Shown here: one piece after another, positions 32,376 to 41,524 of the stretch | Numbering within the stretch: the first letter of the stretch is position 1 | How the letters are laid out: the number at the start of each line of letters is the position of its first letter | Assembly (NCBI RefSeq): GCF_010499455.1 | Contig: NZ_JAAGOH010000027.1 | Location: forward strand, 1 to 64,000 | From: Ideonella livida | GTDB lineage: Bacteria; Pseudomonadota; Gammaproteobacteria; Burkholderiales; Burkholderiaceae_C | Direction of reading: 5' to 3' | Length of the DNA stretch: 64,000 nt | Made by a program: the position numbers and the translations under genes | Notes under the pieces: generated by a model | The model's input: the letters and a program-made list of their open reading frames with translations, nothing else | Database searches by the model: none | What the model was told of the DNA's origin: nothing

Positions 32376-32951
32376 TCAGATCTTGCCCACCAGATCCAGG
32401 GACGGGGCCAGGGTCTTGGCGCCTTCCTTCCACTTGGCCGGGCACACCTGGCCGGGGTTGGCGGCGGTGTACTGGGCGGCCTTCAGCTTGCGCAGGGTCT
32501 CGGAGACGTCGCGGGCGATCTCGTTGGAGTGCACTTCCATGGTCTTGATGATGCCGTCCGGGTTCACCACGAAGGTGCCGCGCAGGGCCAGGCCTTCTTC
32601 AGCGATGTGCACACCGAAGGCGTTGGTCAGGGCGTGGGTGGGGTCGCCCACCAGCGGGAACTTGGCCTTGCCCACGGCCGGCGAGGTCTCGTGCCACACC
32701 TTGTGCGAGAAGTGGGTGTCGGTGGTGACGATGTACACCTCGGCGCCAGCGGCCTGGAAGGCGGCGTAGTTGTCGGCGGCGTCCTCGATCTCGGTCGGGC
32801 AGTTGAAGGTGAAGGCGGCCGGCATGAAGATCAGCACGGACCACTTGCCCTTCAGGGAGGCCTCGGTCACTTCGATGAAGTCGCCCTTGCCGTCACGGTT
32901 GACGAAGGCGGTGGTCTTGAACGGCTGGACGGGGGTGTTGATCAGGGACAT
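32376..32951 (-). CDS. ahpC: Alkyl hydroperoxide reductase subunit C (2-Cys peroxiredoxin)
   Basis: A 191-residue typical 2-Cys peroxiredoxin reducing H2O2, organic peroxides and peroxynitrite. The peroxidatic Cys is C51 in PAAFTFNCPTEIED; the usual Val before Cys is Asn here. The resolving Cys is C170 in GQVCPAKW. The ATG at 32951 gives the usual MSLINTPVQPF start. No ahpF is adjacent, so the reductant is provided from elsewhere. It has its own terminator and is a single-gene unit. Confidence 0.95.
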   Translation of the reverse strand: MSLINTPVQPFKTTAFVNRDGKGDFIEVTEASLKGKWSVLIFMPAAFTFNCPTEIEDAADNYAAFQAAGAEVYIVTTDTHFSHKVWHETSPAVGKAKFPLVGDPTHALTNAFGVHIAEEGLALRGTFVVNPDGIIKTMEVHSNEIARDVSETLRKLKAAQYTAANPGQVCPAKWKEGAKTLAPSLDLVGKI

Positions 32952-33086
32952 GGTCTTCCTTGTGGCGGTTGAGGGACGCCCCACAGGCATGGGGCGATGG
33001 AAGGCATCTTAGGTGGGGAGATCCGGCTCGTGGATTGATTGATCGAATCCCCCCGATTGAGGCGGCCTATCCGCCCCGACGGCGCG

Positions 33087-36086
33087 TCAGCCGCACTGGC
33101 CGACGTAGCCGCAGGAGGTGCAGAAATCGCAGCCGTCCTTGTGGATCATGGTGGCGTTGCCGCACTCCGGGCAAGGCTTGCCGGCCATTGCCGCCGGTCC
33201 GGCAGGGGCCTCCGTGGCGGCCGGCTTGGCCTGGGGGGCGGATTCCATGATGCCCATGTCGGTCAGCGGACGGCCCTGCTCATCCAGCACGCCCAGCATG
33301 GCGTAGCGGTGGATGATCAGGCGGGCGACGTAGGCCACGGTGCTGGGCCAGGTCTGCTGACGCTTCTCGCCGGGCACGGGGGCCATGAAGTGGCCCAGGG
33401 GCTCGCCCACATTCAGCAGCTTGCGCAGCTTCATGCCGATCCAGGCCGGATCGATCACCCGCATGTCGAGGCTGAGCAGGCGGGCCAGGCCATCCAGTGC
33501 CTTGGGGTAGTTGCCCGAGAAGCCCACGGCGCAAGGCCGGGTGACGTACCCGGTGGGGGAATCCGGGCTGGCCAGCGCCACTTCCTTGAGGGTCAGCGTG
33601 AAGGCCTCGCCGGTGCCGGGGTTCTGCACGTCCACCGCCCAGGCCAGGGTGCCGGCGGTGCCGGTACGCGGCTCCTCGCGGCTGAACATGGCGTTGAGCA
33701 CCGGGGTGTCGCCCTGCTCATCCAGCGCGCCGAGCTGTTCGCAGCGCCAGCGGATCACCGCTGCGGTGGCCGCCACGACGCCGGGGAACAGGCGGTTGTC
33801 GCCCTTGGGCGGCATGGGCATCTCGAAACTGCGCTCCTCGGCCACCGTGGCCAGCGCATCCAGCTTGAGGCGCAGCCAGGCCGGGTCGTTGACGCGCATG
33901 TCCATGGACAGGGTCTTGGCCAGGGCCCCCAGGCCTCGCGGCTGCTCGGCGCCGTTGACCCACACCTCAAAAGGCAGGGTCTTGCCAAACAGGCCGGCGT
34001 CCGGGCCGGCCTCGGCCGGCAGTTCGCCCACAAACAGCGCGAAGTCGCCGTGCGGGTGCTGGATCATGTAGCTCCAGGCCGGGTTGCCCCCCTGCAGGTC
34101 GGGACGGCCGGGCCAACGCAGCGAGGTCAGCACGGTGGCCGGCAACTTTTCCAGCTTCAGGCGCTGGTTGGCGCCATCGTCGGTCAGGACCGGTGCGGGG
34201 GCCACCGCGTCCGGTGCCGCCGCCGGGGCGGGGGCCGGCGCGCTGACGCTGAGCACCGAGCCCAGCACGCTGTTGGGCCGGTAGGTGGCCAGGCCCTTGA
34301 GGCCGCTCTGCCAGGCGGTGGTGTAGAGGTCCTGGAAGTCCTCGTAGGGGTAGTCGGCCGGCACGTTCACCGTCTTGGAAATGGCGGTGTCGATGCAGGG
34401 CGCCACGGCGGCCACCATCTGGGCATGGGCCTGGGCGCTCATTTCGAGCGCGGTGACGAAAGCATCGGTCAGCGGGGCGTCGGCGCCCTTGAGGTGCCGG
34501 TACAGGCGCCACGCGTGGTCTTCGACCGCGTATTCCTTGAAGCTGCCGTCGGGCATGCGCTTCTTGCGGGTGTAGGTCCAGCTGAAGGCGGGTTCGATGC
34601 CGTTGGACGCGTTGTCTGCGAAGGCCAGGCTGATGGTGCCGGTGGGCGCGATGGACAGCAGGTGGGAGTTGCGCAGGCCGTGCTCGCGGATGCGCTCCTT
34701 GACCTCTACCGGCAGGCGCGAGGCAAAGGTGCCGCGCGAGAGGTACAGGTCGGCGTTGAACAGTGGGAACGCCCCGCGCTCCTGCGCAAGGTCCACGCTG
34801 GCGTGGTAGGCGTGGTCACGCATCACCTCGCTGATGTGGCGAGCCATGTCGCGGGCCGCTGGGGTGTCGTACCGCAGGTTCAACATCACCAGGGCGTCGC
34901 CCAGGCCGGTGAAGCCCAGGCCCACGCGGCGCTTGTTGGCGGCCTCCTCGCGCTGGCGTTCCAGCGGCCAGACGGTGGCGTCCAGCACGTTGTCCAGCAT
35001 GCGCACCGCCACCTTGACCACCTCGCCAAAGGCTTCGCCGTCAAAGCGTGCCTCGCCCTCAAAAGGGTTCACGACGAAGTGCGTCAGGTCGATGGAACCC
35101 AGGCAGCAGCAGCCGTACGGCGGCAGCGGCTGCTCCGCACACGGGTTGGTGGCGGCAATGGTCTCGCAGTAGCTGAGGTTGTTGTCTTGGTTGATGCGGT
35201 CCAGGAACAGCACGCCCGGCTCGGCGTGGTCATACGTGGAACGCATGATCTGGTCCCACAGGTGGCGGGCCGGCAGCTTGCGGTACACCCACAGGCCATC
35301 ACCACGCTGGTAGGCCCCGGCCTGGCGCAGCTTCTCCCCGGGCTCGGCCTTGTGGGTCAACTCCACCGCCTCGTCAGCCTGCACGGCCTGCATGAACGCA
35401 TCGGTCACGCCCACCGAGATGTTGAAGTTGCGCAGGTCGCCCTGGTCCTTGGCGTGGATGAAGTCCTCGATGTCCGGGTGGTCGCAGCGCAGCACACCCA
35501 TCTGGGCACCACGGCGGGCACCGGCGGACTCCACGGTTTCGCACGAACGGTCGAACACCCGCATGTAGCTCACCGGCCCCGAGGCGCTGGACTGGGTGGA
35601 GCCCACCCAGGCGCCCTTGGGACGGATGCGCGAGAAGTCGTAGCCCACGCCACCGCCGCGGCGCATGGTCTCGGCCGCCTCGGTCAGGGCGATGTAGATG
35701 CCGGGATGGTCGTCCTCGGCACTGGCGATGGAGTCGCCCACGGGCTGCACGAAGCAGTTGATCAGCGTGGCGGTCAGGTCGGTGCCTGCCGCGGAGTTGA
35801 TGCGGCCCGCCGGCACGAAGCCACGCTGCTGGGCCCGCAGGAACTGCTCTTCCCAGTGGGCGCGTTGTTCGGGGGCTTCATGGGCTGCCAGCGCCCGCGC
35901 GACGCGAGTACGCACTTCGGTGATGGAGCTTTCATCACCTTTTGCGTATTTCTCGATCAGCACTTCCTCGCTGATCGGCTGGGGGGGCAGGCTGGCGACC
36001 GTGGGACGGGCCTGCGGGGTGACGCCCGACACCGCAGCGGGCTTGGCCGGGGTGTCGCAGGCGGCAAACAGGTCTTCGGTATTCAT
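33087..36086 (-). CDS. nrdJ: Adenosylcobalamin-dependent ribonucleotide reductase (class II)
   Basis: A 999-residue class II reductase that makes deoxynucleotides with a B12-derived radical and needs no oxygen. Motifs are [51 protein letters not shown] (radical cysteine with N and E partners) and [21 protein letters not shown] Pro/Ala linker near residue 620 leads to C-terminal domains. The tail ([11 protein letters not shown], then [14 protein letters not shown]) is a zinc-ribbon-like module with redox cysteines. The start at 36086 gives MNTEDLFAA. It coexists with class Ia nrdAB 25 kb away. No cobalamin riboswitch was recognised upstream. Confidence 0.95.
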   Translation of the reverse strand: MNTEDLFAACDTPAKPAAVSGVTPQARPTVASLPPQPISEEVLIEKYAKGDESSITEVRTRVARALAAHEAPEQRAHWEEQFLRAQQRGFVPAGRINSAAGTDLTATLINCFVQPVGDSIASAEDDHPGIYIALTEAAETMRRGGGVGYDFSRIRPKGAWVGSTQSSASGPVSYMRVFDRSCETVESAGARRGAQMGVLRCDHPDIEDFIHAKDQGDLRNFNISVGVTDAFMQAVQADEAVELTHKAEPGEKLRQAGAYQRGDGLWVYRKLPARHLWDQIMRSTYDHAEPGVLFLDRINQDNNLSYCETIAATNPCAEQPLPPYGCCCLGSIDLTHFVVNPFEGEARFDGEAFGEVVKVAVRMLDNVLDATVWPLERQREEAANKRRVGLGFTGLGDALVMLNLRYDTPAARDMARHISEVMRDHAYHASVDLAQERGAFPLFNADLYLSRGTFASRLPVEVKERIREHGLRNSHLLSIAPTGTISLAFADNASNGIEPAFSWTYTRKKRMPDGSFKEYAVEDHAWRLYRHLKGADAPLTDAFVTALEMSAQAHAQMVAAVAPCIDTAISKTVNVPADYPYEDFQDLYTTAWQSGLKGLATYRPNSVLGSVLSVSAPAPAPAAAPDAVAPAPVLTDDGANQRLKLEKLPATVLTSLRWPGRPDLQGGNPAWSYMIQHPHGDFALFVGELPAEAGPDAGLFGKTLPFEVWVNGAEQPRGLGALAKTLSMDMRVNDPAWLRLKLDALATVAEERSFEMPMPPKGDNRLFPGVVAATAAVIRWRCEQLGALDEQGDTPVLNAMFSREEPRTGTAGTLAWAVDVQNPGTGEAFTLTLKEVALASPDSPTGYVTRPCAVGFSGNYPKALDGLARLLSLDMRVIDPAWIGMKLRKLLNVGEPLGHFMAPVPGEKRQQTWPSTVAYVARLIIHRYAMLGVLDEQGRPLTDMGIMESAPQAKPAATEAPAGPAAMAGKPCPECGNATMIHKDGCDFCTSCGYVGQCG

Positions 36087-36175
36087 GGCGTGGGCGGGCG
36101 GGATTCGAGCTTCCAAACCCGTGATCATCCGCTGAAACGGCCCCGCTGTCAGGCGGGATCGACTTGACCATCCCC

Positions 36176-36236
36176 AAGCCCGGACGAGCCGGAAAGACTT
36201 GACAAGTCGACCCAGGAAGTCGGGTCAGCCGGGCTT
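36176..36236 (+). other. Predicted multibranched RNA fold upstream of the chemoreceptor
   Basis: An 8-bp outer stem (AAGCCCGG 36176-36183 with CCGGGCTT 36229-36236, then TT) encloses two adjacent 5-bp hairpins: GACTT-GAC-AAGTC (36196-36208) and GACCC/GGGTC (36209-36226). The last T-run (TTTT) is short. It lies about 110 bp before the chemoreceptor ATG and about 90 bp upstream of nrdJ on the other strand. It could be a leader element, a weak terminator or chance pairing in GC-rich DNA; it does not match the cyclic-di-GMP riboswitch core that I know. Confidence 0.3.
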
Positions 36237-36346
36237 TTCCGGGCTTCAGGCTGGCGGCCGCCGGCCGATAGTGCCAAGACCGGATATGCCGCGCGCGTCC
36301 CGCAGGCATGAGACCCACGACACACGATCTCCTGGAGCAGTACCGC

Positions 36347-38077
36347 ATGAACTGGCTGAACCACCTGCGCCTTCGCACGCGTCTCTACCTGGCCTTTGGG
36401 CTGCTCCTGGCGCTGACCTGCGGTATCGGCCTGCTGGCCGAGCGCAAGATGGCCGCCCTCAATGAAGCCTCGACCGAGATCACGGCCAACTGGCTGCCCA
36501 GCGTGACGCAGATCTCGAGCATGAACACGCAGACCTCGGACATCCGGGTCGCGGTGCTGCAGCACATTGCTTCCACCGACGACGCCAGCATGACCCGATA
36601 CGAAAAGGACATCGAAAAGCTGCAGTCCGATCTGGCTAAGGCCGCCAAGATTTATGAGCCCCTCATTTCATCTGCGGAGGAGCGTGCCCGCTGGGATCAA
36701 TTTCAGTCCCAGTGGAAAAGCTACCTAGAGGCCCAGACCGAAGCGATGGCACTGAGCCGCCAGAACAAAAATGAGGAAGCGTCGGGCTTGATCAATGGCA
36801 AGTCACAGCAGCTTTACGACACCGCCAGCGCCACGTTGGCGGGCTTGGTGGAGCTGAATGTGGAGGGCGGCAACGCCGCCTCCCGCACGGCTGACGAGGT
36901 CTATGCCGGCGCCCGCACCACGCTGTTGATCGCCGTGGTGACGGCGCTGGTGGTGGGCCTGGGTCTGGCCATGCGCCTGGCCCGCTCGATCAGCCAGCCC
37001 CTGCAGCAGGCGGTGGGCTCAGCACGCAAGATCGCCGATGGCGACCTCTCGGAGCCGCTCACCCAGACCCGGCAGGACGAACTGGGCGAGTTGCAAGCGG
37101 CCATGCGGGACATGCAGGCCTCGCTGCAGCGCATCGTGGGCCAGGTGCGCCAGGCCAGCGAGAGCATCGCCACCGGCTCTTCGCAGATCGCCAGCGGCAA
37201 CAGCGACCTGAGCCAGCGCACCGAGGAACAGGCCGCCAACCTTGAAGAGACCGCGGCGTCCATGGAGGAGCTCAACGCCACGGTCAAGAGCAGCGCCGAC
37301 ACCGCGCGCCAGGCGGCGCAGCTGGCCACGTCGGCCTGCGGCTCGGCCGCCCGCGGCGGCGAGGTGGTGGGCCAGGTGGTCTCCACCATGGAGGAGATCA
37401 CCACCAGCAGCCGTCGCATCGGCGAGATCATCGGCACCATCGACGGCATCGCCTTCCAGACCAACATCCTGGCGCTGAATGCGGCCGTGGAAGCCGCCCG
37501 CGCCGGCGAGCAGGGTCGCGGCTTTGCCGTGGTGGCCGGTGAGGTGCGCAGCCTGGCCCAGCGCAGCGCCGAGGCCGCCAAGGAGATCAAGGGCCTGATC
37601 GGCACCAGCGTGGAGAAGGTCGAATCGGGCTCGCGCCTGGTGACCGAGGCGGGCCAGCAGATGCAGGACATCGTGGCCCAGGTGCGGCGCGTGTCCGACC
37701 TGATCAGCGAGATCAGCGCGGCCTCCAACGAGCAAACCGCCGGCATCGACCAGGTGACGCATGCCGTGGGGCAGCTGGACCAAGTGACCCAGCAGAACGC
37801 CGCCCTGGTGGAACAAAGCGCCGCGGCCTCCGACAGCTTGCGCCGTCAGGCCGGCGATCTGGTGCAGCTGGTGCAAGCCTTCCGGCTGGCGGAAGGTCAA
37901 CGCACGCTGCAGGACCTGCCCACGGCGCAGCGCCAGCCGGCCCGGGCCGCCACCCTGAAGCCACCCGCCGCACGCGCCAGCGCCACGGCCCGGCTGCCGG
38001 CGCCCTCGAGCGAGTCGCGCAGCCCGGCCACGGCAGGCAGCGCCGCCGGCGCCAGCGACGACTGGGAAACCTTCTGA
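36347..38077 (+). CDS. Methyl-accepting chemotaxis protein
   Basis: A 576-residue transmembrane chemoreceptor. TM1 (LYLAFGLLLALTCGIGLLA) is followed by a four-helix-bundle periplasmic sensor of about 150 residues, TM2 (TTLLIAVVTALVVGLGLAM), a HAMP domain, and a long signalling coiled coil with tip EIIGTIDGIAFQTNILALN then AAVEAARAGEQGRGFAVVAG. It ends DDWETF, matching the xWxxF pentapeptide that tethers CheR and CheB in Tar and Tsr. A low-complexity Ala/Pro linker precedes that tail. The ATG at 36347 has GGAG upstream and begins just before TM1; the ATG at 36308 lacks a ribosome site. Ligand unknown. Confidence 0.93.
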   Translation: MNWLNHLRLRTRLYLAFGLLLALTCGIGLLAERKMAALNEASTEITANWLPSVTQISSMNTQTSDIRVAVLQHIASTDDASMTRYEKDIEKLQSDLAKAAKIYEPLISSAEERARWDQFQSQWKSYLEAQTEAMALSRQNKNEEASGLINGKSQQLYDTASATLAGLVELNVEGGNAASRTADEVYAGARTTLLIAVVTALVVGLGLAMRLARSISQPLQQAVGSARKIADGDLSEPLTQTRQDELGELQAAMRDMQASLQRIVGQVRQASESIATGSSQIASGNSDLSQRTEEQAANLEETAASMEELNATVKSSADTARQAAQLATSACGSAARGGEVVGQVVSTMEEITTSSRRIGEIIGTIDGIAFQTNILALNAAVEAARAGEQGRGFAVVAGEVRSLAQRSAEAAKEIKGLIGTSVEKVESGSRLVTEAGQQMQDIVAQVRRVSDLISEISAASNEQTAGIDQVTHAVGQLDQVTQQNAALVEQSAAASDSLRRQAGDLVQLVQAFRLAEGQRTLQDLPTAQRQPARAATLKPPAARASATARLPAPSSESRSPATAGSAAGASDDWETF

Positions 38078-38192
38078 CCCCCTGGGCCCGCGGGCCGACA
38101 GGCCCCTTCACCGATGCCCGGCACCGTACCGCCTCAGGCCGGTGCGGGTGGACTAACATGCGGTCTCCGTGGCACCAGCGCCTCAGGACACC

Positions 38193-38615
38193 GTGAGCCG
38201 AACCGTCCACCCCGTCATTGCCCTTCACCTTACCCAGGCCCCCGCAGCGCCAGCCGAGGGCGCCTGCGGCCACTGCGGCCAAAGCGCCAGTGGCCCGGTC
38301 TGCCGGGTCGAACTGCGCCAGCCTGACCAGTTGCCGCAGCTGCAGGGCAACATCCCGCGCCTGAGCCGGCTGCTGGAGGCCCTGGCGCCGGCGCTGCAAG
38401 GCACCGAAGACGAACAAGGCACGGCGCTGCACCTGAACCAGATCGTCCACGCCTTCAAGCTGGACGAGGCCCTGGGGGAGGCGGAACTGGTGCTGGCCGT
38501 GGCGCCGCGCTGCGGCGGCATGGACCTGGCCGAACGGGCCTTCCAGGTGCTACGCCAGCACCTGCCCGACACCGACCTCTACGTGCGGCACCTTCCCGCA
38601 CGCCCGCCGGCCTGA
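38193..38615 (+). CDS. Hypothetical protein with CxxC motif
   Basis: A 140-residue soluble protein I do not recognise. It has an N-terminal beta-like stretch, a Cys-rich patch (GACGHCGQSASGPVCRVEL) and a helical central part (RLSRLLEALAPALQG). The C-terminal half (ELVLAVAPRCGGMDLAERAF) contains another Cys. The pattern could bind a metal, but no family evidence supports that. The GTG at 38193 has AGGA just upstream; a GTG at 38169 is an alternative. It lies 115 bp after the chemoreceptor on the same strand. Confidence 0.6.
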   Translation: MSRTVHPVIALHLTQAPAAPAEGACGHCGQSASGPVCRVELRQPDQLPQLQGNIPRLSRLLEALAPALQGTEDEQGTALHLNQIVHAFKLDEALGEAELVLAVAPRCGGMDLAERAFQVLRQHLPDTDLYVRHLPARPPA

Positions 38616-38645
38616 CGCCCGCGGGCCTTGGCCCCAGGCTTTCCC

Positions 38646-39725
38646 TCAAACGCCCTCGGACACCACTGTCACCAGGCGGCCCAGGGTCCAGCTGTAGGTC
38701 TTGTCCACACTGCCGTCGGCGCCCTGGTCCACCTGCACGGTGACCACCCCGGCCGCCGCGGAGCTGTCCAGGATGACCCGCGGCAGCGTCACCACCCAGC
38801 GGCCCGACACCAGCGCGCCCTGGGCGTCCAGGGCCAGGGTCGAGTCGATGCGGGTGGACATCTGCCAGCCACGGGCCGGCAACGAGAGGGTCCAGCCGCC
38901 ATGAAGCTGGCCCGCCGAGAAACTGTCCGCCTGCCACTGGGTCTGGCGGCTCAGGTCCAGGTCATCCAGCTGCCAGCGTTGGGAGCCCCCGCGGGTCGTG
39001 GCCACCGTCATGGCCAGGCCACTGCCGGCCAGGTGGGTCTGGCGCTGCTCGGTCACACCGCTGTCGTCCACCTGCTGATCCACCTGGCGGCTGAACTGCA
39101 CCGTGCCGTCGAGCGTGACCGCCAGCGCCCGCTCGCCATCCACGCTGGTGGCGCTGGCGGCCAGGGCGGTGGCCTGCAGACGGCCGGTACGCAGCTGCCG
39201 GGTGGTGCCGCCCTCCTCGGCCACGGTCGCCGTGTCGTAGCTCAGGCGCGCGCCGCCGGTGAGGACCACCCCGTCAGCGCTGACGCACTGGGCGAAGTCC
39301 AGGGCATAGACCTCACCGCTGTCGGGCTGGCCGTTGAGCACGCCGGTGGCGGTGCCCTGCACGGTCAGCGTCAGGCTGCCACCGCCTGGGCAGTCCCAGG
39401 TGGCGGGCGCAGTCACCGTGCGGTCGTTGGCCGCCTGGGCCTGGCGTCGCCCGGACGCTGCCGCCGCCTGGGCCGTGGCGGTCTCGGCGGCGGCGGTCTC
39501 GGCCAGAGTCGCGGCGCTCTCCAGTCCGGCGCTCACGCTCTGCGCCGAGGTGGCCGCAACGGCCACATAGGCCTGGGCGCTGGCCTCGTCGGTGACAGCG
39601 GCGTCCTCGGCCTCCTCACCGCCGCCTCCCCCGCAGGCGCCCAGGCAAGCCAACGCCACAGCGGACAGCAGGGCCGGCAGGGCGCGGCGGCGGACGGAAA
39701 GGGCAGGGACAAGACGGCGGTTCAT
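38646..39725 (-). CDS. Lipoprotein of unknown function
   Basis: A 359-residue protein with a lipoprotein signal (ALPALLSAVALACLGAC), where the lipobox LGAC is followed by a Gly-rich start. An Ala/Thr-rich helical segment (residues 45-110) leads to a beta-rich domain (RGWQMSTRIDSTLALDAQGA). GGAGAG lies 5 nt before the ATG at 39725. A much longer open frame upstream is low-complexity and was dropped. It ends convergently with the preceding hypothetical gene. No family recognised. Confidence 0.72.
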   Translation of the reverse strand: MNRRLVPALSVRRRALPALLSAVALACLGACGGGGGEEAEDAAVTDEASAQAYVAVAATSAQSVSAGLESAATLAETAAAETATAQAAAASGRRQAQAANDRTVTAPATWDCPGGGSLTLTVQGTATGVLNGQPDSGEVYALDFAQCVSADGVVLTGGARLSYDTATVAEEGGTTRQLRTGRLQATALAASATSVDGERALAVTLDGTVQFSRQVDQQVDDSGVTEQRQTHLAGSGLAMTVATTRGGSQRWQLDDLDLSRQTQWQADSFSAGQLHGGWTLSLPARGWQMSTRIDSTLALDAQGALVSGRWVVTLPRVILDSSAAAGVVTVQVDQGADGSVDKTYSWTLGRLVTVVSEGV

Positions 39726-39904
39726 AGGGCTCTCCGGGGTGTGGGTTGGGGGTCGATGGCTGGGCATTGTGGGCAGCGCCACCTGCAGGCCCGCGCGGCG
39801 CCGGTGACGAACCATGACAAAGCTGTCGCCTGCCAACGGGCGCCCCGCGCCCCACCGCCGCAACGGGGGCCACGCGGGCCTCTGGCGGGGGCCATACTTG
39901 CGGC

Positions 39905-40561
39905 ATGTCGAACTGGCTGCTTCCCTCCTTGACCCTGCTGAGCGTCTGCCTGGCGATGGCGGCGGTGCTGGGGTGGCGGCGCCGGGCGCGGCGCCAGGCT
40001 GCACAGCTGGCGGATTGGACCCCGCCGCCGGCGGCCCTGGCACGGCTGCAGGCCCGCCGTCCCGGCTGGGATGCAGCCGCCTGCGCCCAGGTGGGCCTGG
40101 GTCTGCGGCAGTTCCTGCTGGCGGCCCAGCGCAGCGACGGTGAACACCTGGACATGCCCTCCCGGGCCGCGGCGGAGCTGTGGGCCTGCCTGGCAGAAGA
40201 CGCCGCGGGCTATGAGACGCTGTGCCGACAGGCCCTGGGCGGCCCGCTGCCATGGCGGGATGTGCAGGAACCCAGCGGCTGGGCCCGGGAGAACCTGGGG
40301 TTGCGCCACGTCTGGGCGGTCTGCTGCGCGCTGGAGGGCCAGGACCCCTACGCCCCCACCCAGGTCCCCCTGCTGTTTGACCTGGACCGGGCGCTGGACC
40401 TGCCCGATGGGGTGATCTACGCGCTGACCCTCTCCCCGCAGCCACCGGCCGAGGGGGATCGGCGACCCCGCTACCGCGGGCAAGACCTGATGGGCGATCC
40501 CGCTGGCGCGCGCTGGACGGGCGGAGACGAAGCGCCCGAGGGCGGCAACTGGGTGCTGTGA
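39905..40561 (+). CDS. Hypothetical membrane-anchored protein
   Basis: A 218-residue protein with one N-terminal membrane helix (LLPSLTLLSVCLAMAAVLGW) followed by Arg-rich residues. The cytoplasmic domain is rich in Trp and Leu (ELWACLAEDAAGYETLCRQA, ENLGLRHVWAVCCALEGQDP). It is 27 bp upstream of the STAS gene on the same strand, suggesting a shared transcript. No family recognised. Confidence 0.65.
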   Translation: MSNWLLPSLTLLSVCLAMAAVLGWRRRARRQAAQLADWTPPPAALARLQARRPGWDAAACAQVGLGLRQFLLAAQRSDGEHLDMPSRAAAELWACLAEDAAGYETLCRQALGGPLPWRDVQEPSGWARENLGLRHVWAVCCALEGQDPYAPTQVPLLFDLDRALDLPDGVIYALTLSPQPPAEGDRRPRYRGQDLMGDPAGARWTGGDEAPEGGNWVL

Positions 40562-40588
40562 ACCGCAGCCCCTCATGGAGGACAAGCG

Positions 40589-40939
40589 ATGGAGTTGAGC
40601 GCACGAACCGTGGCAGGCGGCGGCACAGCCGAGGTGCTGGTGTTGAGCCTGCGGGGAGAAAGCCTGGACGCCAGCAATGTGGCGGCCTTCAAGGAGTCCG
40701 CCCTGGCCCTGAGCCGCGGCCACCCGAGGGTGGTGCTGGACATGACCGGTCTGCAGTTCGTGGACAGCTCGGGGCTGGGCGCGCTGATCTCCTGCCTGCG
40801 CCAGCAGAACGGCCAGCGGGGCGACCTGCGCCTGTGCCACATGAGCCCGGCGGTGCGTGCGCTGTTCGAGCTCATGCGCATGGACCGCGTGTTCCGCATC
40901 TTTGACCGCTGTGACGATGCCGTGGCGTCCTTTGCCTGA
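40589..40939 (+). CDS. STAS-domain anti-sigma factor antagonist
   Basis: A 116-residue single STAS domain of the SpoIIAA/RsbV type. The phosphorylatable serine is S60 in LQFVDSSGLGALIS. ATGGAGGACAAGCG precedes the ATG with ideal spacing. Such proteins bind anti-sigma kinases or regulate diguanylate-cyclase pathways in proteobacteria. No kinase or phosphatase partner is adjacent, so its target is unknown. Confidence 0.9.
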   Translation: MELSARTVAGGGTAEVLVLSLRGESLDASNVAAFKESALALSRGHPRVVLDMTGLQFVDSSGLGALISCLRQQNGQRGDLRLCHMSPAVRALFELMRMDRVFRIFDRCDDAVASFA

Positions 40940-41489
40940 GCCACCCCGCCACCGGCCGGGGGGAGCGTCCCGGCGCGTCCTGCTCGGGTGTGCGGTCCTG
41001 GCGGCCACCGCGCCGGCGGCTGCGGACGACGTCTACACCTCCCAGTCGGCGGGGCTGCACAGCCACGGCGTGATGAGCAACGTGGTGCTCACCCTGAGGG
41101 AGGGCCCGGGGCTGTTTTTGGGCGGTGCCTGGATCGACCTGCGCCCCAGCGAACAGCGCCGCGGCGGCTGGGGGCTGGAGGACAGCCACTACGCGACGGG
41201 CCCCTGGGTGGCCCGCGCCGCCCTGCATGGCGGGGTGGCGCTGCACCTGGGACCGCTGACCATGGGGGCTGGCTACGGCCTGAACCTGGTGGAGCGCAGC
41301 TGGCGCTGGCAAGGCGCGCCGGGCAGCTCGCCGGCATCGTCGTCAGGTGATAACGGTTGGCGCCGCGGCGCCTTCAGCAGCCGCAGCGGCCCGGTGCTGC
41401 TGCTGCAGCTGGGCGATCCGAACACCGGTGGCCTGGAGCTGGTGGCCGGTGCGGGCGGCTGGGGCCTGGGCCTCTTCACCCGGCACTGA
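40917..41489 (+). CDS. Exported protein of unknown function
   Basis: A 190-residue protein with a signal peptide (RRVLLGCAVLAATAPAAADD). The mature part has beta-strand patterns (NVVLTLREGPGLFLGGAWID, GVALHLGPLTMGAGYGLNLV) and may be a small outer-membrane or periplasmic protein. The start at 40917 overlaps the STAS gene by 23 bp in another frame; no later ATG or GTG precedes the signal peptide. Convergent with pqqE. Confidence 0.6.
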   Translation: MPWRPLPEPPRHRPGGASRRVLLGCAVLAATAPAAADDVYTSQSAGLHSHGVMSNVVLTLREGPGLFLGGAWIDLRPSEQRRGGWGLEDSHYATGPWVARAALHGGVALHLGPLTMGAGYGLNLVERSWRWQGAPGSSPASSSGDNGWRRGAFSSRSGPVLLLQLGDPNTGGLELVAGAGGWGLGLFTRH

Positions 41490-41524
41490 CCCCTGGTGCC
41501 GCCATGGCCCGTGGGCTCCGCGGC

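Noticed and set aside
36087-36346. Cobalamin riboswitch in front of nrdJ
   Set aside because: No B12-box-like sequence or the expected multi-stem core was recognised on the minus strand.
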